Below, piece by piece: positions 9,201-18,469 of a stretch of 64,000 nt of DNA. The DNA comes from Tridacna crocea (taxonomy: Eukaryota > Mollusca > Bivalvia > Cardiida > Cardiidae): positions 21,705,235 to 21,769,234 of the forward strand of contig OX031069.1 in NCBI GenBank assembly GCA_943736015.1, in the 5' to 3' direction. Every line of letters begins with the position of its first letter. The first letter of the stretch is position 1. Both the position numbers and the translations under genes were made by a program. The notes under the pieces are model-generated. The model saw only the letters and a program-made list of their open reading frames with translations, had not been told where the DNA came from and made no database searches.

Positions 9201-10423
9201 TTCTTAAGAGCGTTCTTTCTCTTATTCTCAAAAATTTTCCCACATTTGTAAGTAACACAACTTCTGATTGGCTAAACCATTCGGTTTAGCCAATCGGAAG
9301 TTGTGTTACTTACAAATTTAGAAAACCTTGGAGAAAAAGACTAAGAGTATTCGCAATGATGGTTGGTGAATACGGGCCCTGATTGATCAAGTCCTCGTGT
9401 GTTATTAGTTTTTCAGTTCCTTACTAGAAGACAAAATTATAGACTGGTCCACCACTCAAAGCATTTGCAGACGTTAAACTAATTGTTGGTCAAATAATTA
9501 TTTAGCAGGATAAAGGTTCACGAAATTTCTACTTTTTGTCTCTTTAGTTTCAAAACCCAGAAAAAAGATACGAGCAAGTCCGAAATATCGCCATGTATAT
9601 TAACAGATGGTTAATGGATCGACGCATACAGCACACCAATTTTGTGGGTTTTGTGGGTCGTGTAAAACAGAAACTGTCCTCCGTCTCGAGCCTCTGCTGT
9701 GGGCAGAGACATGGTCACTATTTGACTTGGCTTTCCATGTTTATAAAAACTTTATACTGTGTCAACGGTTTTTGCCAGTTTTCTATTTTAAATGCTTTTC
9801 TTGCCCTGGATTTCTGGTCCTACGGATTTGAGAGTTTTAAGTGCATGTTCTCCGATTGTCCTGTTATTCATGAGTCCAGAGCTTTCCCAAGAGTAACTCT
9901 GTGTGATTTTGAAATCCGACAGTTGCAGAATTTACATCCATATACTGTACAATGTGTCTTGCCTTTTAACATTATTAACGAGAAAATCTTTGCCATACTC
10001 TGGTTGTGGATTATGATGATTGCTTTCTTCAATATCGGAAACCTCTTGAGCTGTATCTATCAGTTTTTTGTTAAACACAACAGAGAGCTGTACATCAGAA
10101 AGTATCTTAGAGCAGTGAATGAAATCGAAACCACAGCGGATAAAAACCTGGCGAAAAAGTTTGCTGACCGATTTCTTCGAAATGACGGGTGCTTCATCTT
10201 AAGAATTGTAAATAAGAATACTACGGACATGTTTCTATCTGATGTTATTAAAGAGCTGTGGTTTTTATACAAGGAAGACCAAAAAGAGAATAGCGATGGT
10301 TTTCCAAATTTGCAAAGACTCCTTTCAGTTGGTGAGGAATTTGATACAGCTTTAGCGGATAACTTTCATATAGCTGCGATTGAAAATGGGAAGGACTCTG
10401 AGAGAGAAAAGAGCAGAGATTGA
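6093..10423 (+). CDS. Innexin (gap-junction channel), three exons, 5' exon missing
   Basis: Exons at 6093-6271, 7598-7845 and 9548-10423 join in phase with GT-AG introns and a TGA stop. The product is about 430 residues excluding the missing start, close to the family's usual length. Innexins form hexameric or octameric gap-junction channels and hemichannels in invertebrate plasma membranes. The expected four-pass layout is visible: TM1 and the start of extracellular loop 1 (QYISDPIHCW) in exon 1, the YYQWV signature and TM2 in exon 2, and TM3, loop 2 cysteines, TM4 and a cytoplasmic tail in exon 3. No ATG precedes the conserved region in exon 1, which has a plausible acceptor (TTTCACACAG), so the start lies in an unidentified upstream exon. 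The gene converges on the aaNAT gene at 10885. The orthologue group cannot be named from sequence alone. Confidence 0.9.
6695..6722 (+). other. G-run in innexin intron 1
   Basis: An uninterrupted run of G (GGGAGGGGGGGGGG) in an AT-rich intron. It could form a quadruplex on the + strand. It is isolated and may simply be a slippage-prone homopolymer. Confidence 0.4.
7045..7150. mobile_element. Family D hairpin MITE (intronic)
   Basis: Core CAGCCTGCGCAGTCCGCGCA followed by AGCTGA, flanked by ATCTACAAAAAGTATCGAC and its inverse GTCGAAACTTTTTG. GC-rich apex on an AT-rich stem, without clear outer ends in this copy. Confidence 0.6.
7266..7493. mobile_element. Family B TTAA hairpin MITE (intronic)
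   Basis: Full length, opposite in orientation to the copy at 1425. The apex is a perfect palindrome (GAAATTGCTCGTCTCGAGCA followed by ATTTC). It lies within innexin intron 1 and does not touch splice sites. Confidence 0.8.
7532..7591. repeat. (ATT)n microsatellite beside the innexin exon 2 acceptor
   Basis: Two ATT tracts separated by GGCTTAGAGTTA end 6 bp before the acceptor AG at 7596-7597. The T-rich tract may serve as the polypyrimidine tract, so length variation could affect splicing (inference). Confidence 0.75.
7598..7845 (+). CDS. Innexin exon with the YYQWV signature and TM2
   Basis: It begins with two bases completing the split codon from exon 1 and ends in phase 0 at CAG|GTATGT. 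It encodes the end of loop 1 (YTKNYCWISNTYHIP) and YYQWVPFILLIQALLFKLPN, the innexin signature leading into TM2, followed by a cytoplasmic stretch. Confidence 0.9.
7860..8088. mobile_element. Family A TTAA hairpin MITE (intronic)
   Basis: Nearly full length, starting 15 bp after the innexin exon 2 donor. The left TTAA has mutated (GTAACTTTTTACC) and the right TTAA is intact. The apical palindrome is perfect. Confidence 0.8.
8090..8372 (-). mobile_element. tRNA-derived SINE
   Basis: Read on the - strand, the head carries an A-box-like TAGCTCAGTCGTTATGG and, about 40 nt later, a B-box-like AAGTTCTAACCC, the layout of a tRNA-related pol III promoter. The body (8090-8296) has internal repeats (ACTTCGTTCGTAAGATG and ACTTGGTTCGTAAGAC). 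It sits antisense in innexin intron 2. SINE family not named. Confidence 0.6.
8895..9032. repeat. Two-copy tandem repeat, about 70 bp
   Basis: AATCGGGACGCAGCCATGCA ... GTAACAGCAAGTTATGTATAA is repeated once with a few changes (AATCGGGACGAAGCCATGCA ... GTAACAGCAAGTCATGTATAA). Intronic. Confidence 0.75.
9181..9379. mobile_element. Family E fully palindromic MITE
   Basis: A 199-bp element that is one near-perfect palindrome from GGGCCCGTATTCACCAACCA to its inverse, centred on CTAAACCATTCGGTTTAG. The arms are much better preserved than at 4918, so this copy is younger. It lies in innexin intron 2. Confidence 0.85.
9548..10423 (+). CDS. Innexin terminal exon: TM3, loop 2, TM4, C-tail
   Basis: Acceptor TTTAG at 9543-9547 gives the frame that continues exon 2 in phase 0. 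The exon has 291 codons and a TGA stop at 10421. TM3 lies near FCQFSILNAFLALDFWSYGF, the hallmark loop 2 is FPRVTLCDFEIRQLQNLHPY followed by TVQCVLPFNIINEKIF, and TM4 is LWLWIMMIAFFNIGNLLSCI. Loop 2 has several cysteines (FKCMFSDC, LCDF, VQCV). The tail ends in a charged stretch. Confidence 0.92.
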   Translation, partial: FQNPEKRYEQVRNIAMYINRWLMDRRIQHTNFVGFVGRVKQKLSSVSSLCCGQRHGHYLTWLSMFIKTLYCVNGFCQFSILNAFLALDFWSYGFESFKCMFSDCPVIHESRAFPRVTLCDFEIRQLQNLHPYTVQCVLPFNIINEKIFAILWLWIMMIAFFNIGNLLSCIYQFFVKHNRELYIRKYLRAVNEIETTADKNLAKKFADRFLRNDGCFILRIVNKNTTDMFLSDVIKELWFLYKEDQKENSDGFPNLQRLLSVGEEFDTALADNFHIAAIENGKDSEREKSRD

Positions 10424-10754
10424 TTATTGTGTGTTTGTAATTAAAAAATACCGTTTTTGCCTGTGTTGTTTTGCTTTGTTGTTTAGCCTTCGCAGACTGT
10501 GCAGGCTAATCCGAGCGGACACTTCACGCAAATGTCCGAATGCTAGTCGTATCTGAAGAAGTACGTTTGTATATTGACACCGATATAGTGAAACGATTAC
10601 AGAAAGTTTACACTGGACATTGGATGCCAATCCTCTTACATTGTACTGCAGCTGACGAAAGTGCGAGGTTGGATGGGAAGTTGGTAATCTATTACATCAA
10701 ATGTCTACATGCATACAAATCCAATATTATTAATTAACTCTATTCACATTTCAG

Positions 10755-10915
10755 AAATAGCTGTGGAAATAGATAAAGAAATTCAAACTGAACAGTCAAC
10801 AGAGACACAACGTAAAATGTTGGCTGAGTACGAAACAAAACTTTGGAGCATAAATTGTTACCTTTTACAGAAAAGCTCGGCCAATCATTTCGATGCTAAT
10901 TTTTTCATAAGACAG
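10755..10915 (+). CDS. Candidate internal exon, unknown gene
   Basis: Acceptor ATTTCAG and donor CAG|GTAAAT flank an open frame encoding a hydrophilic peptide that begins IAVEIDKEIQTEQSTETQRK and ends FDANFFIRQ. An open stretch at 10541-10690 upstream (EEVRLYIDTDIVKRLQ) might be a preceding exon. I do not recognise the family. The last 31 bases overlap, on the opposite strand, the 3' end of the aaNAT copy 1 exon. It may be a real gene tail-to-tail with aaNAT or a chance open frame. Confidence 0.35.
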
Positions 10916-11553
10916 GTAAATGCTGTATGTTCTGACATATTGGGATATACTAGCTCTCCATTGAAATAGTAGTCATCATAGTTAATACTGCATATCTTTT
11001 TGAAACCTTTGTTTTCGAAGGCTTTTCTAGAATAGTTGGAAGAGCAATAAACTGCAGCATACATAGAAGAAATGTTCAAATCTTCGTACATATTAATGCA
11101 GAAATCAATTATGGAAGTTGCAATACCCTGATTGCGGTAATCTTTGTGCACTGATATATGTTCAAACTTGACAATTTCATCTATGCCAAACGTTTGAAAA
11201 ATATCAGCAGCTCCAGCGAGTTGGTTATTGAGATGATTTGCTCGCTGAAGGGCTTGATCATTTATATCGTCGACGACTTGTTTGTCATTCTTCCCTTCGA
11301 CATGTACAACGACCATACCAATGATTTCTTTTGATCCCGGTCTCAACAACATTACAGTTAAGCCATTTCTAAAAGGCAAAAGAAACCATATTTCCTTCAG
11401 GTCTGCTGTAAATTCTTGTCCAATGGCACGTGAGCATGGTTCATCTGGGATGTAGTGCTCTTTTAGGAAAGCCAAAGCATCATCAAAACGATCATCCTTT
11501 AGTAGAACCAACTCGCCATCTATTACTGTTTCTTTCTTTGCCTTTTCAAATGC
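10885..11553 (-). CDS. Arylalkylamine N-acetyltransferase-like (GNAT), copy 1, last exon
   Basis: Insect-type arylalkylamine/dopamine N-acetyltransferases move the acetyl group of acetyl-CoA to biogenic amines in the cytosol. This exon encodes 222 residues after an acceptor (CTTTCACCAG) and ends in TAA. Features in exon numbering are E38 in DEPCS (matching the catalytic Glu region of Drosophila Dat), the acetyl-CoA loop R140-N-Q-G143-I-A145, and C170-S-S-N-Y-S175 matching the paired-serine motif. All key residues are present, so this copy is the best candidate for an active enzyme. A short upstream coding exon with the ATG is needed and was not found. It is the most diverged of four copies, lies outside the 13-kb array and converges on the innexin gene. 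Confidence 0.85.
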   Translation of the reverse strand, partial: AFEKAKKETVIDGELVLLKDDRFDDALAFLKEHYIPDEPCSRAIGQEFTADLKEIWFLLPFRNGLTVMLLRPGSKEIIGMVVVHVEGKNDKQVVDDINDQALQRANHLNNQLAGAADIFQTFGIDEIVKFEHISVHKDYRNQGIATSIIDFCINMYEDLNISSMYAAVYCSSNYSRKAFENKGFKKICSINYDDYYFNGELVYPNMSEHTAFTCLMKKLASK

Positions 11554-11712
11554 CTGGTGAAAGTTAAAGAAAACCTGGCTATTAAAAGCATGTACAAAAA
11601 CTCTCTTACTGGTCTAAAGACCCATTATGAGAAGTTAATGACAGTTAATTCGTTAACACAAAAATGCAAAAATGCGAACCTGTCCAAACTGAAAGCATCA
11701 ACGGGCGAAATA

Positions 11713-11925
11713 TTAACCCTTATCCTGGTAAATAACTAAAAATGAAATTTTCAATTCGAGAGTAGAAAGCCAAAAAATGTTATTTCAAAGGTATGTTTCG
11801 GAGAAAAAAATCTCCAGGTCGGACAGCGTAGATCCAAGATCAGACTGCACGTTCTGTGCAGTCTGATCTTGATCTACGCTGTCCGCAAAACGTCTGTGAG
11901 ACGCGATAAGCAGCCAAAGGGTTAA
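11713..11925. mobile_element. Family C TTAA hairpin MITE in a reused target site
   Basis: A 213-bp element bounded by TTAA (TTAACCCTTATCC ... AAAGGGTTAA) with the palindrome GATCCAAGATCAGACTGCAC/GTGCAGTCTGATCTTGATC. Its flanks (GGCGAAATA and ATGACCTGCAACA) are the same as those of the family A element at 18183-18410. The site is unoccupied at 31678-31681. Confidence 0.9.
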
Positions 11926-11974
11926 ATGACCTGCAACACGTGAAAAGGAGTATTAGGACATTTGTGTAAACTTT

Positions 11975-12645
11975 CAGATCGTGTTTGATTTTCTATCCCA
12001 AGCAAGTCTGCTGGAAGACAGAATGTTTTATCCTATTGCAAAGAAATTTCTTGTCATCAGATTGGACAATATGCCCCAAACATATATCTATCATGAACAC
12101 TGGCAAAACCAATGTAAAAGCAGTTTCCCTTCGGGAGCCCGATGACTACACCATCACCACAACATCCAAAGTGGCGGCGTCACTCAAGATTAATATCAAG
12201 GTTATGCTCCAAGCTGTGTGTTTTAGCACGTCTTCCCAAGGTTTCAGTGACGTCACTTCCCAGTTACGTCAGTTTTCATTGAATTGGGGCACTCAGAAGG
12301 GAAATTCTACTTCGTCAGCGAACTCATATTTTTTTTTTTGCATGAAAAAAAAAAAGGGTAATATTTGCTTAACATACGTTGAAATGGTAATCTTTGCAGT
12401 ATAATAAATTAGTTGTAAGGTCAGGTGGCAGGAGAATTTGAAACTTGTTCACGGCTGCGGTGAATCATGTCGCTATTGACGCTGACGGAAATGCCGCCTC
12501 GAATCAGTCCGAGACAACACTTTACACAAATACCCGAAAACCCCTTTCCTCGAATTGCAGGTAAAATATGGAATTGTAGTATACCCCTAATGGAAAACAG
12601 CTATTTCCACTAAAATATTATCCTATAAAATCGCTATGATTAATC
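11975..12645 (-). promoter_or_regulatory. Conserved upstream region of aaNAT copy 1
   Basis: About 670 bp that recur upstream of every aaNAT exon or pseudo-exon in the window, in two forms. The long form has the block around AGCAAGTCTGCTGGA (here and at 18470, 31735, 44955, 61997). The short form lacks it (28310, 41520, 52270). No conserved frame survives comparison between copies, so it is more likely 5' flank or first intron than coding sequence. Confidence 0.5.
12248..12271. promoter_or_regulatory. Full CRE palindrome plus CRE variant
   Basis: TGACGTCA at 12248-12255 and TTACGTCA at 12264-12271, about 700 bp upstream of the aaNAT exon. TGACGTCA is the consensus site for CREB/ATF-type bZIP factors. 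Its retention in all paralogous copies is the evidence for function; binding is inferred. Confidence 0.5.
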
Positions 12646-15299
12646 AAAGTACTGATAGTACTGAAGGCCAGGAAATTGAGGATACGAAACAATACAAGAG
12701 GTCAATTTTAATTAATACAAACAGGTAAACGGACAGGGATACAAGCGGATTCCACTAAGCCCCTGGAATTCTTGGTTTTATCAGGAAATTTTGAACTGAT
12801 ACAAGAAAGCACATGCCAGAAACTAATTAAGCCAGAGCTAGGCATGTGCTTACAGTTATGGGGTGCTTGATAATGGCTTAGAATACTTAGCAATTTGTAA
12901 ACAATCTCAAGTCAAAATTGAACTATTCAATCGGTGCAATACCAACTTTGGTTATCTAAATTTTCTGAAAACATGTGAAGTCCTGAATGACGTTATTTTT
13001 CACATTTATGAGTCGTCTATTAACAGTAGCATATTTTTCTCAAAATATATCCTAATCAAATGATAAGTCTCTTTATTGTCAATTAGGTCGCACAGTAGAT
13101 TGTATACATGTATTAAAATGTTTTATCACTATTTTAATTGCCAAATCAACTACCTCTATTTAATTTCCATTGATGACCCACATGAAATTAGTAATCACCT
13201 CATGAGAGATTCTTGGACCAACATATAATTACAATTAAAAACTGAGATTTATAAGCAACTTTTACAGATGATAAATTAAGGTGCTTCATCAGAAGCAAAA
13301 TTTAACATGGTGTTAGCCGAAAGAGCCTTGAAAAACATTGTGGTTTTGTCTCAAAATCAGGATGCTCTGTGGACAACACGCTTTTTAAATCAGCCTGGCT
13401 AGTGTAACGTAATTTTGAGAGAGAGAAAATAGGCTGTTTGAAAGATATTTGTAGCTTGCACCAGTCAGTATGCCTCAAATCTCAAGATTTTCAGAATTAT
13501 CAACATTGAAAGTATCTTGCAGACAACTGAAGTGTTGCTAAAATGATGGTTTTATCAGTGGAATATAGTTCAGTTGGTAGCAAAGTACACTTTAAGAGTC
13601 CACAAGCTCTGTCAATTTCCTACTGAGGATTGATGATAGGTATTGTGATTGGGTACAATTCTCTCTCATCACATACTAAACATACAGATCTCTGAAATCT
13701 AAGTCCTTTGAATCTCTGTAAATAAGTGTTCTTTTTTTTTCAAAAATCTCCCTTAACCAAAATACTTTTTTTTTCTGGAAAAACTTGAAAGCAGTTGCAA
13801 AAGACGAATCAAATGTTAACAAAAAAGTAACATTCGTCTTTCAAATGTTAGAAAATATTGTGGGAAAAGGAGGAAATGCTTTTGTGGAAAGGGTTTCAAT
13901 ATACAGTAATCGAAGATGTTATTCAATAAACACACTTTATGGGATCGAACTAGCTAGTGACTTCACGATCGACGGCTGGACATGAATCTCGTATTGGGTG
14001 ATGGAAAATGTACAAGTAGGAAAGGGCAGGAAAATATAAGAGAGAGAGAATGAAAAAAAAAATCATCATACAATAAATCAAAATAATGGGCATATATGAA
14101 TAAAAAAAAAAAAAAAATACATTAAATGACAAGCGAACCACTAGAGAAAAAAATATAAGCATTTATTTGGTTTCAAATCGTCTTTCAAATGCTAGAAAAT
14201 ATTGTGGGAAAAGGAGGAAATGCTTTTATGGAAAAGGGTTTCAATATACAGTAACCACAGATGTGATTCAATAAAACACACTTTATGGGATCGAATTGGC
14301 GACTTCACGATCGACGGCTGGACAGGAATCTCGTATCGGGTGATGGAAAATGTACAAGTAGGAAAGGGCAGGAAAATATATGAGAGAGACAGGAAGAGAG
14401 AGAGAGAGAATGAAAAAGAAAAAACAAACAAACTTCATACAATAAATCAAAATAATGGGCATACATGAAATATAAAAAAAAAACTACCAAATAACTCTTG
14501 GATAAAGGTAACTAATACTCTTATTTCATGTCTCTGCTAATACACATTATGTACGTACAAAAGACAACGAAGTTTCAAAAATAATTTTTATAGATAACTT
14601 GAATAACGATATGGATGAAATTTGATGTTGGGGTTGATTTCTCTAAAATTTCATTTGGGGACGATTTCACCAGATTTCTCCTGAGAAATCGTCTCGAAGC
14701 AGTTTGGGGACGATTTTTCCAGGGGCCGATTTCTCCAGCAGTCGGAAATTGCTAATACAACAGCGGGTAGTATGCAGAGAAATAGACACGCTAGTGGGAA
14801 ATAGTTGATTTTTGTCGGTGTAGAAAGCACCACAGTCAAAGTACCCTAGATTTAGTCGATATACGTAAGTAAAAGTGATAAACGTAACATGGGCCAATAC
14901 TCTCTATGTAGTTTGCTTTATTTACAATCGCATTTCAGCGGAGACGCGTTTTGTGACACATATGTTCAAATTTCAACACAACGTTATAGATATTAACCGT
15001 ATAGCGCGTAGGAATATACAATTGCCGGATAAAGCTAAGTTTATTAGGTTACCCCTTTATTAGGTTAATGTTAATGACGAAAATGGGATAAAAAACACAC
15101 ACTCGTCAGTTATTTAAGGGTCGTAATACCTTTGCAATTCCATGGCATTTTGCAGATGAAAGCTTTGAGGGAAACTAGTTGTTTTGGCGGACTCGGCGAT
15201 ATCGAGTGGACACACCGTTCAACATTTTGTCTGAAAGTAGTCCGGCAAAGGCAGCTTACGATCCCTATAGGCAAGACAATCCCTTGAGAGGGATTCCCT
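12646..15299. other. Single-copy spacer between aaNAT copy 1 and the array
   Basis: This segment is absent between units 1, 2 and 3, where the sequence corresponding to 12645 is joined directly to that at 15300. It holds a local tandem duplication (13832-14490) and short foldbacks such as GATTTCTCCTGAGAAATC near 14676. No gene was recognised. Confidence 0.55.
13832..14490. repeat. Tandem duplication of about 344 bp
   Basis: Two adjacent copies start at about 13832 and 14178 (CGTCTTTCAAATG ... GATCGACGGCTGGACA ... CAAAATAATGGGCATA). Each contains one arm of a family A hairpin (GAAAATATTGTGGGAAAAGG). The right copy has an expanded GAGA tract. Confidence 0.8.
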
Positions 15300-15375
15300 G
15301 GCCTAAAAATGAGTATTATTGTAATACTTTAACCGAGACACCTTTTCCTTTTTGTTTCCTTTTTAGTACTATCAT

Positions 15376-15604
15376 TTAACCCTTTCCCATACGACAAACT
15401 TTTGGACCAGACCAGATTGAAAGCATTTGCAGACGACAATTCAACTCTTGCTGAAAAGATGATTTCTGTCTATGATAGGGTATAAAACATTGTGGGAAAA
15501 GGAGAAAATGCTGGTTACCAGCATTTTCTCCTTTTCCAACAATGTTTTCCAAAGGCTACTATTCCAGACCTGTAAAAACCAGGGATTGTTTGGGAAAGGG
15601 TTAA
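15376..15604. mobile_element. Family A element, CCCTTTCCC-ended subtype
   Basis: TTAA to TTAA, with ends CCCTTTCCCAT and GGGAAAGGG rather than the CCCATTACC ends, but the same apical palindrome. Orthologous copies are at 28826, 42037 and 52795, so insertion preceded the array. Confidence 0.85.
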
Positions 15605-15830
15605 ACATCTAAAACCATTACATTCTCATTACAAAGGGAAATGATAAATACCTCCCTTTTTCGGAAATAACAAAAGTAACGTTATCAATATATAAAGTCA
15701 GCATAGACATCACAGGAATTTCTGGTCTGTTATAAACGTGCAAAAGTATTATGTCAGTATAACTGTTTATTTATTAACTTATTTTATTTCATGTTGCAGC
15801 AGACGCGTCAGGGGTCAACTAGATTTTACT

Positions 15831-16029
15831 TTAACCCTTAACCCCACAAGGCATTTCGATGGTATCTTATACATGTATGTATAATTATGACACCTTTTGA
15901 TAGCATAGAAAACATTGTGGCAAAAGGTGAAATTGCTCGTCACGAGCAATTTCTCCTTTTGCTACAATGTTTTCCAAAGGCTCCTACAAGCAATACGTAG
16001 AAATGAGTATCTATGGATTAAAGGGTTAA
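15831..16029. mobile_element. Family B element with internal deletion
   Basis: It lacks about 40 bp (CTCTAAATGACCC...) present in the copies at 29281, 42492 and 53465. One stem arm reads GAGCAATTTCTCC instead of GAGCAATTTCACC, a change shared with units 2 and 3 but not with the copy at 53465. Confidence 0.8.
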
Positions 16030-16248
16030 AAAAGTGAAAATAAAATCCGGCAATATACCTCTTGCAATCCTAGGTGGATTCTACTCAACAATGGTACATC
16101 TTTCGTATTACTCATTATAATATCGTTTGGATCATCCTAAATATTGTTCATCAATGCGAATGGATTCCAGTTATCTATAATCAGATACATATATTACAAT
16201 TTTTTGTCAACGTTCTGAAAGATCAGTTTATGCGGTGGTAAACCGCGC

Positions 16249-16800
16249 TTAAGGTCAGTATGAAGTCAAACCTTTCCGGCATGTCTGTAGTGTTAGTTGA
16301 AGGTACAAACCATTTACAATTCATATGAGCATGGGCTTTGAAAAAGGGGCTTAACTCATTACCAAATGACAAAATTTTTAGGTTTGTCATCGAAAGCATT
16401 TGCAGACGACAAAGAAAAATGATTAAAATGAGTTAAAACTGGCTTAGGATGAGTATAAGAGCCTCTTTAAAGTCAGTATACAGTCAAACCTTTCCGGCCT
16501 GTTTGTAGTGTTAGTTGAAGATACCAAACCATTCATTAATTTATATGAGCCATATTCTGTGAACAAGGGGCTGAACTCATTACCATACGACAAAATTTTA
16601 GGTTTGTCCAAATCGAGAGCGTTTGCTGACGACAAAGAAAAATAATTAAAATGAGTTAAAACTGGCTCAAAATGAATGTAAGAACCTCTTTAAAGTCGGT
16701 ATGAAGTCAAATTTTTCTGGGCTGTCTGTAGCGTTAGTTGAAGGTACAAACCATTTACAATTTATATGAGCCATGCTCTATGAAAAAGGGGCATAACGCC
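16249..16800. repeat. Tandem repeats of about 220 bp
   Basis: Three imperfect repeats start at AAGTCAGTATGAAGTCAAAC-like motifs, each containing TGTAGTGTTAGTTGAAGGTA and one arm of a family A element (CTCATTACCAAATGAC ... GCATTTGCAGACGACA). Further copies are at 19952-20250 and in the other units. Confidence 0.8.
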
Positions 16801-16880
16801 TCTGCGAAAAGTATCGAACCAAGTCAGTTTACGCAGTCCGCGCAGGCTGACCTTCTCAGAAACTTTTCTCTATCTGTCAG
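16790..16880. mobile_element. Family D hairpin remnant
   Basis: AACGCCTCTGCGAAAAGTAT ... CAGTTTACGCAGTCCGCGCA followed by GGCTGACC. It follows the 220-bp repeats directly. Confidence 0.55.
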
Positions 16881-17066
16881 TTTTTGTTGTATTTCAAAGA
16901 TTCAGTCTACCTCATGATTCAGACGAAAAATATGGCTATTATGGGTCCATAAGTAGGAGATGACTTGTTTAACGGAGATCTGCATTTAGCCCTTTTTTGC
17001 CAGAGCATGGCCCCTTATGCTTTATCACAGGAAAATAACCCTTTTAACCCTTAGGCTACTAAATTA

Positions 17067-17296
17067 GTTAGCCCATTACCACACAATCCCTACTTTTGAC
17101 GCCCCTAAGAAAGAAGCCTTTAGAAAACATTGTGGGGAAAAAGAGAAAATGCTGGTAAACAGCATTTTCTCCTTTTCCCACAATGTTTTCTACTCTTCAC
17201 AAAACAATTTTTTCATTTTCAGTCACTTCTATTTAGTCGTCTGCAAATGCTTTCGATTTGGACAAGCCTAAAATATTGTCGTTTGGTAATGAGTTA
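17067..17296. mobile_element. Family A element
   Basis: Left TTAA mutated to GTTAG; right end GGTAATGAGTTAA intact. The apex carries one change (GGTAAACAGC). Orthologues at about 30558 and 43780. Its right TTAA is shared with the adjoining family C element. Confidence 0.8.
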
Positions 17297-17486
17297 AATG
17301 ACAATCTCCAGCCAAAAGTAGATATAAACTCAAATGTTGGTATTTCAAAGTAATTTCTTTTGGAAAATATATCACCTTATAGGACAGTGTAGCTCATGAT
17401 CAGACTGCACTTTCTGTGCTGTCTGATCTTGATCTACACTGGGCCCTAAAACACACTGAGTCGCGCTTAGAAGCGTTAAGGATTAA
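17293..17486. mobile_element. Family C hairpin element
   Basis: Palindrome CTCATGATCAGACTGCAC/TGCTGTCTGATCTTGATCTAC. One apex base has changed (TGTGCTGTC) relative to unit 2 (TGTGCAGTC). Confidence 0.7.
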
Positions 17487-17523
17487 ACTTTTGTTATGAA
17501 GTTCATACCACAAGAGAGAAATC

Positions 17524-17790
17524 TTGATGAAAATAAAATTTAACAAGAAACTGCTGTGTTTTAAAGGAGTGAGACATTTAAACTTACCTAAACTTGAACT
17601 TTCACGAGAACCTTTGTTTTGGCCAGATATAGAGGTTAAACACTGTCCAAGAAAATGGATGCAGACAGTCTTATCCGTCTTTATATATAAAGTCGGTAGT
17701 CACAAAAAACAAGTTTGCTTTTCGTGTATCTAAATACGGAGGTAAGAAATTAGGATGCAAATGCAATGATCTTCATGCATTTTCACGCAC
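17524..17790 (+). pseudogene. Conserved short ORF, frameshifted in this copy
   Basis: It encodes VRHLNLPKLELSREPLFWPD-like peptide with KWMQTVLS downstream. An extra T (GCTTTTCGTG against GTTTTCGTG in unit 2) shifts the frame and truncates it. I recognise no family. A second, LINE-interrupted copy follows at 20970. Confidence 0.35.
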
Positions 17791-17888
17791 TCTCCTCATG
17801 TCTTAGCAAATAATCAGAATGGTTGTCATCTTTCGAGACATGGAAGGTTTAAGTAAGGAAGTATCATCTGCATTTGCGTGCCTGTATT

Positions 17889-18028
17889 TCTTGTCCAATG
17901 GCATGTGAGCATGGTTCGTCTGGGATGTAGTGCTCTTTTAGGAAAGCCAAAGCATCATCAAAACGATCATTCTTTAGTAGAACCTACTCGCCATCTATTA
18001 CTGTTTCTTTCTTTGTCTTTTCAAATGC
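17889..18028 (-). pseudogene. Truncated aaNAT exon with stop codon
   Basis: The first roughly 46 codons of the aaNAT last exon, resembling copy 1 (DRFDDALAFLKEHYIPDEP), preceded by the same intron acceptor region. It stops abruptly at the codons for IGQE and joins unrelated sequence (GTGCCTGTATTTC). A TAG replaces the TTG Leu codon in GELVLL (17984-17986). Confidence 0.85.
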
Positions 18029-18182
18029 CTGGTGTAAGTTAAAGAAAACCTGGCTATCAAAAACATGTACAAACTTACTGGTCTAAAGACCCTGTAAGAG
18101 AGAACTTAATGACTTTGTTTATTCGTTACCACACGATAAAAATGCAGACGTGTCCAAATTGAAAGCATCAACAGGCGAAATA

Positions 18183-18410
18183 TTAACCCTTTACCAAACG
18201 GCCAATTTTTTTACCTGTCCAAGATGAAAGCACTTCCAGACAACAAAATAAAATTTACTCAGATATTGACATTTGTTTCCAGCAGGACAGAAAACATTGT
18301 GGGAAAAGGAGAAAATGCTGGTTACCAGCATTTTCTCCTTTTCCCAAAATGTTTTCAAAAGGCCTTTTTTCAGAGTCGTAAAAACCAGGGATTGTTGGGT
18401 AAAGGGTTAA
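18183..18410. mobile_element. Family A element absent from units 2 and 3
   Basis: Inserted at TTAA. The orthologous unit 2 sequence (ATATTAAATGACCTGC, TTAA at 31678) is the empty site and has one TTAA. The apical palindrome is perfect, which agrees with insertion after the duplication or loss before it. Confidence 0.9.
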
Positions 18411-18469
18411 ATGACCTGCAACATGTGAAAAGGAGTATTATGACATTTGCTTAGATTTTCAGATCGTGT

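Noticed and set aside
10541-10690. MIB/HERC2-like domain in the stretch EEVRLYIDTDIVKRLQ
   Set aside because: Only a faint resemblance over about 15 residues, without the glycine-rich core of that domain. Mentioned only as a possible neighbouring exon.
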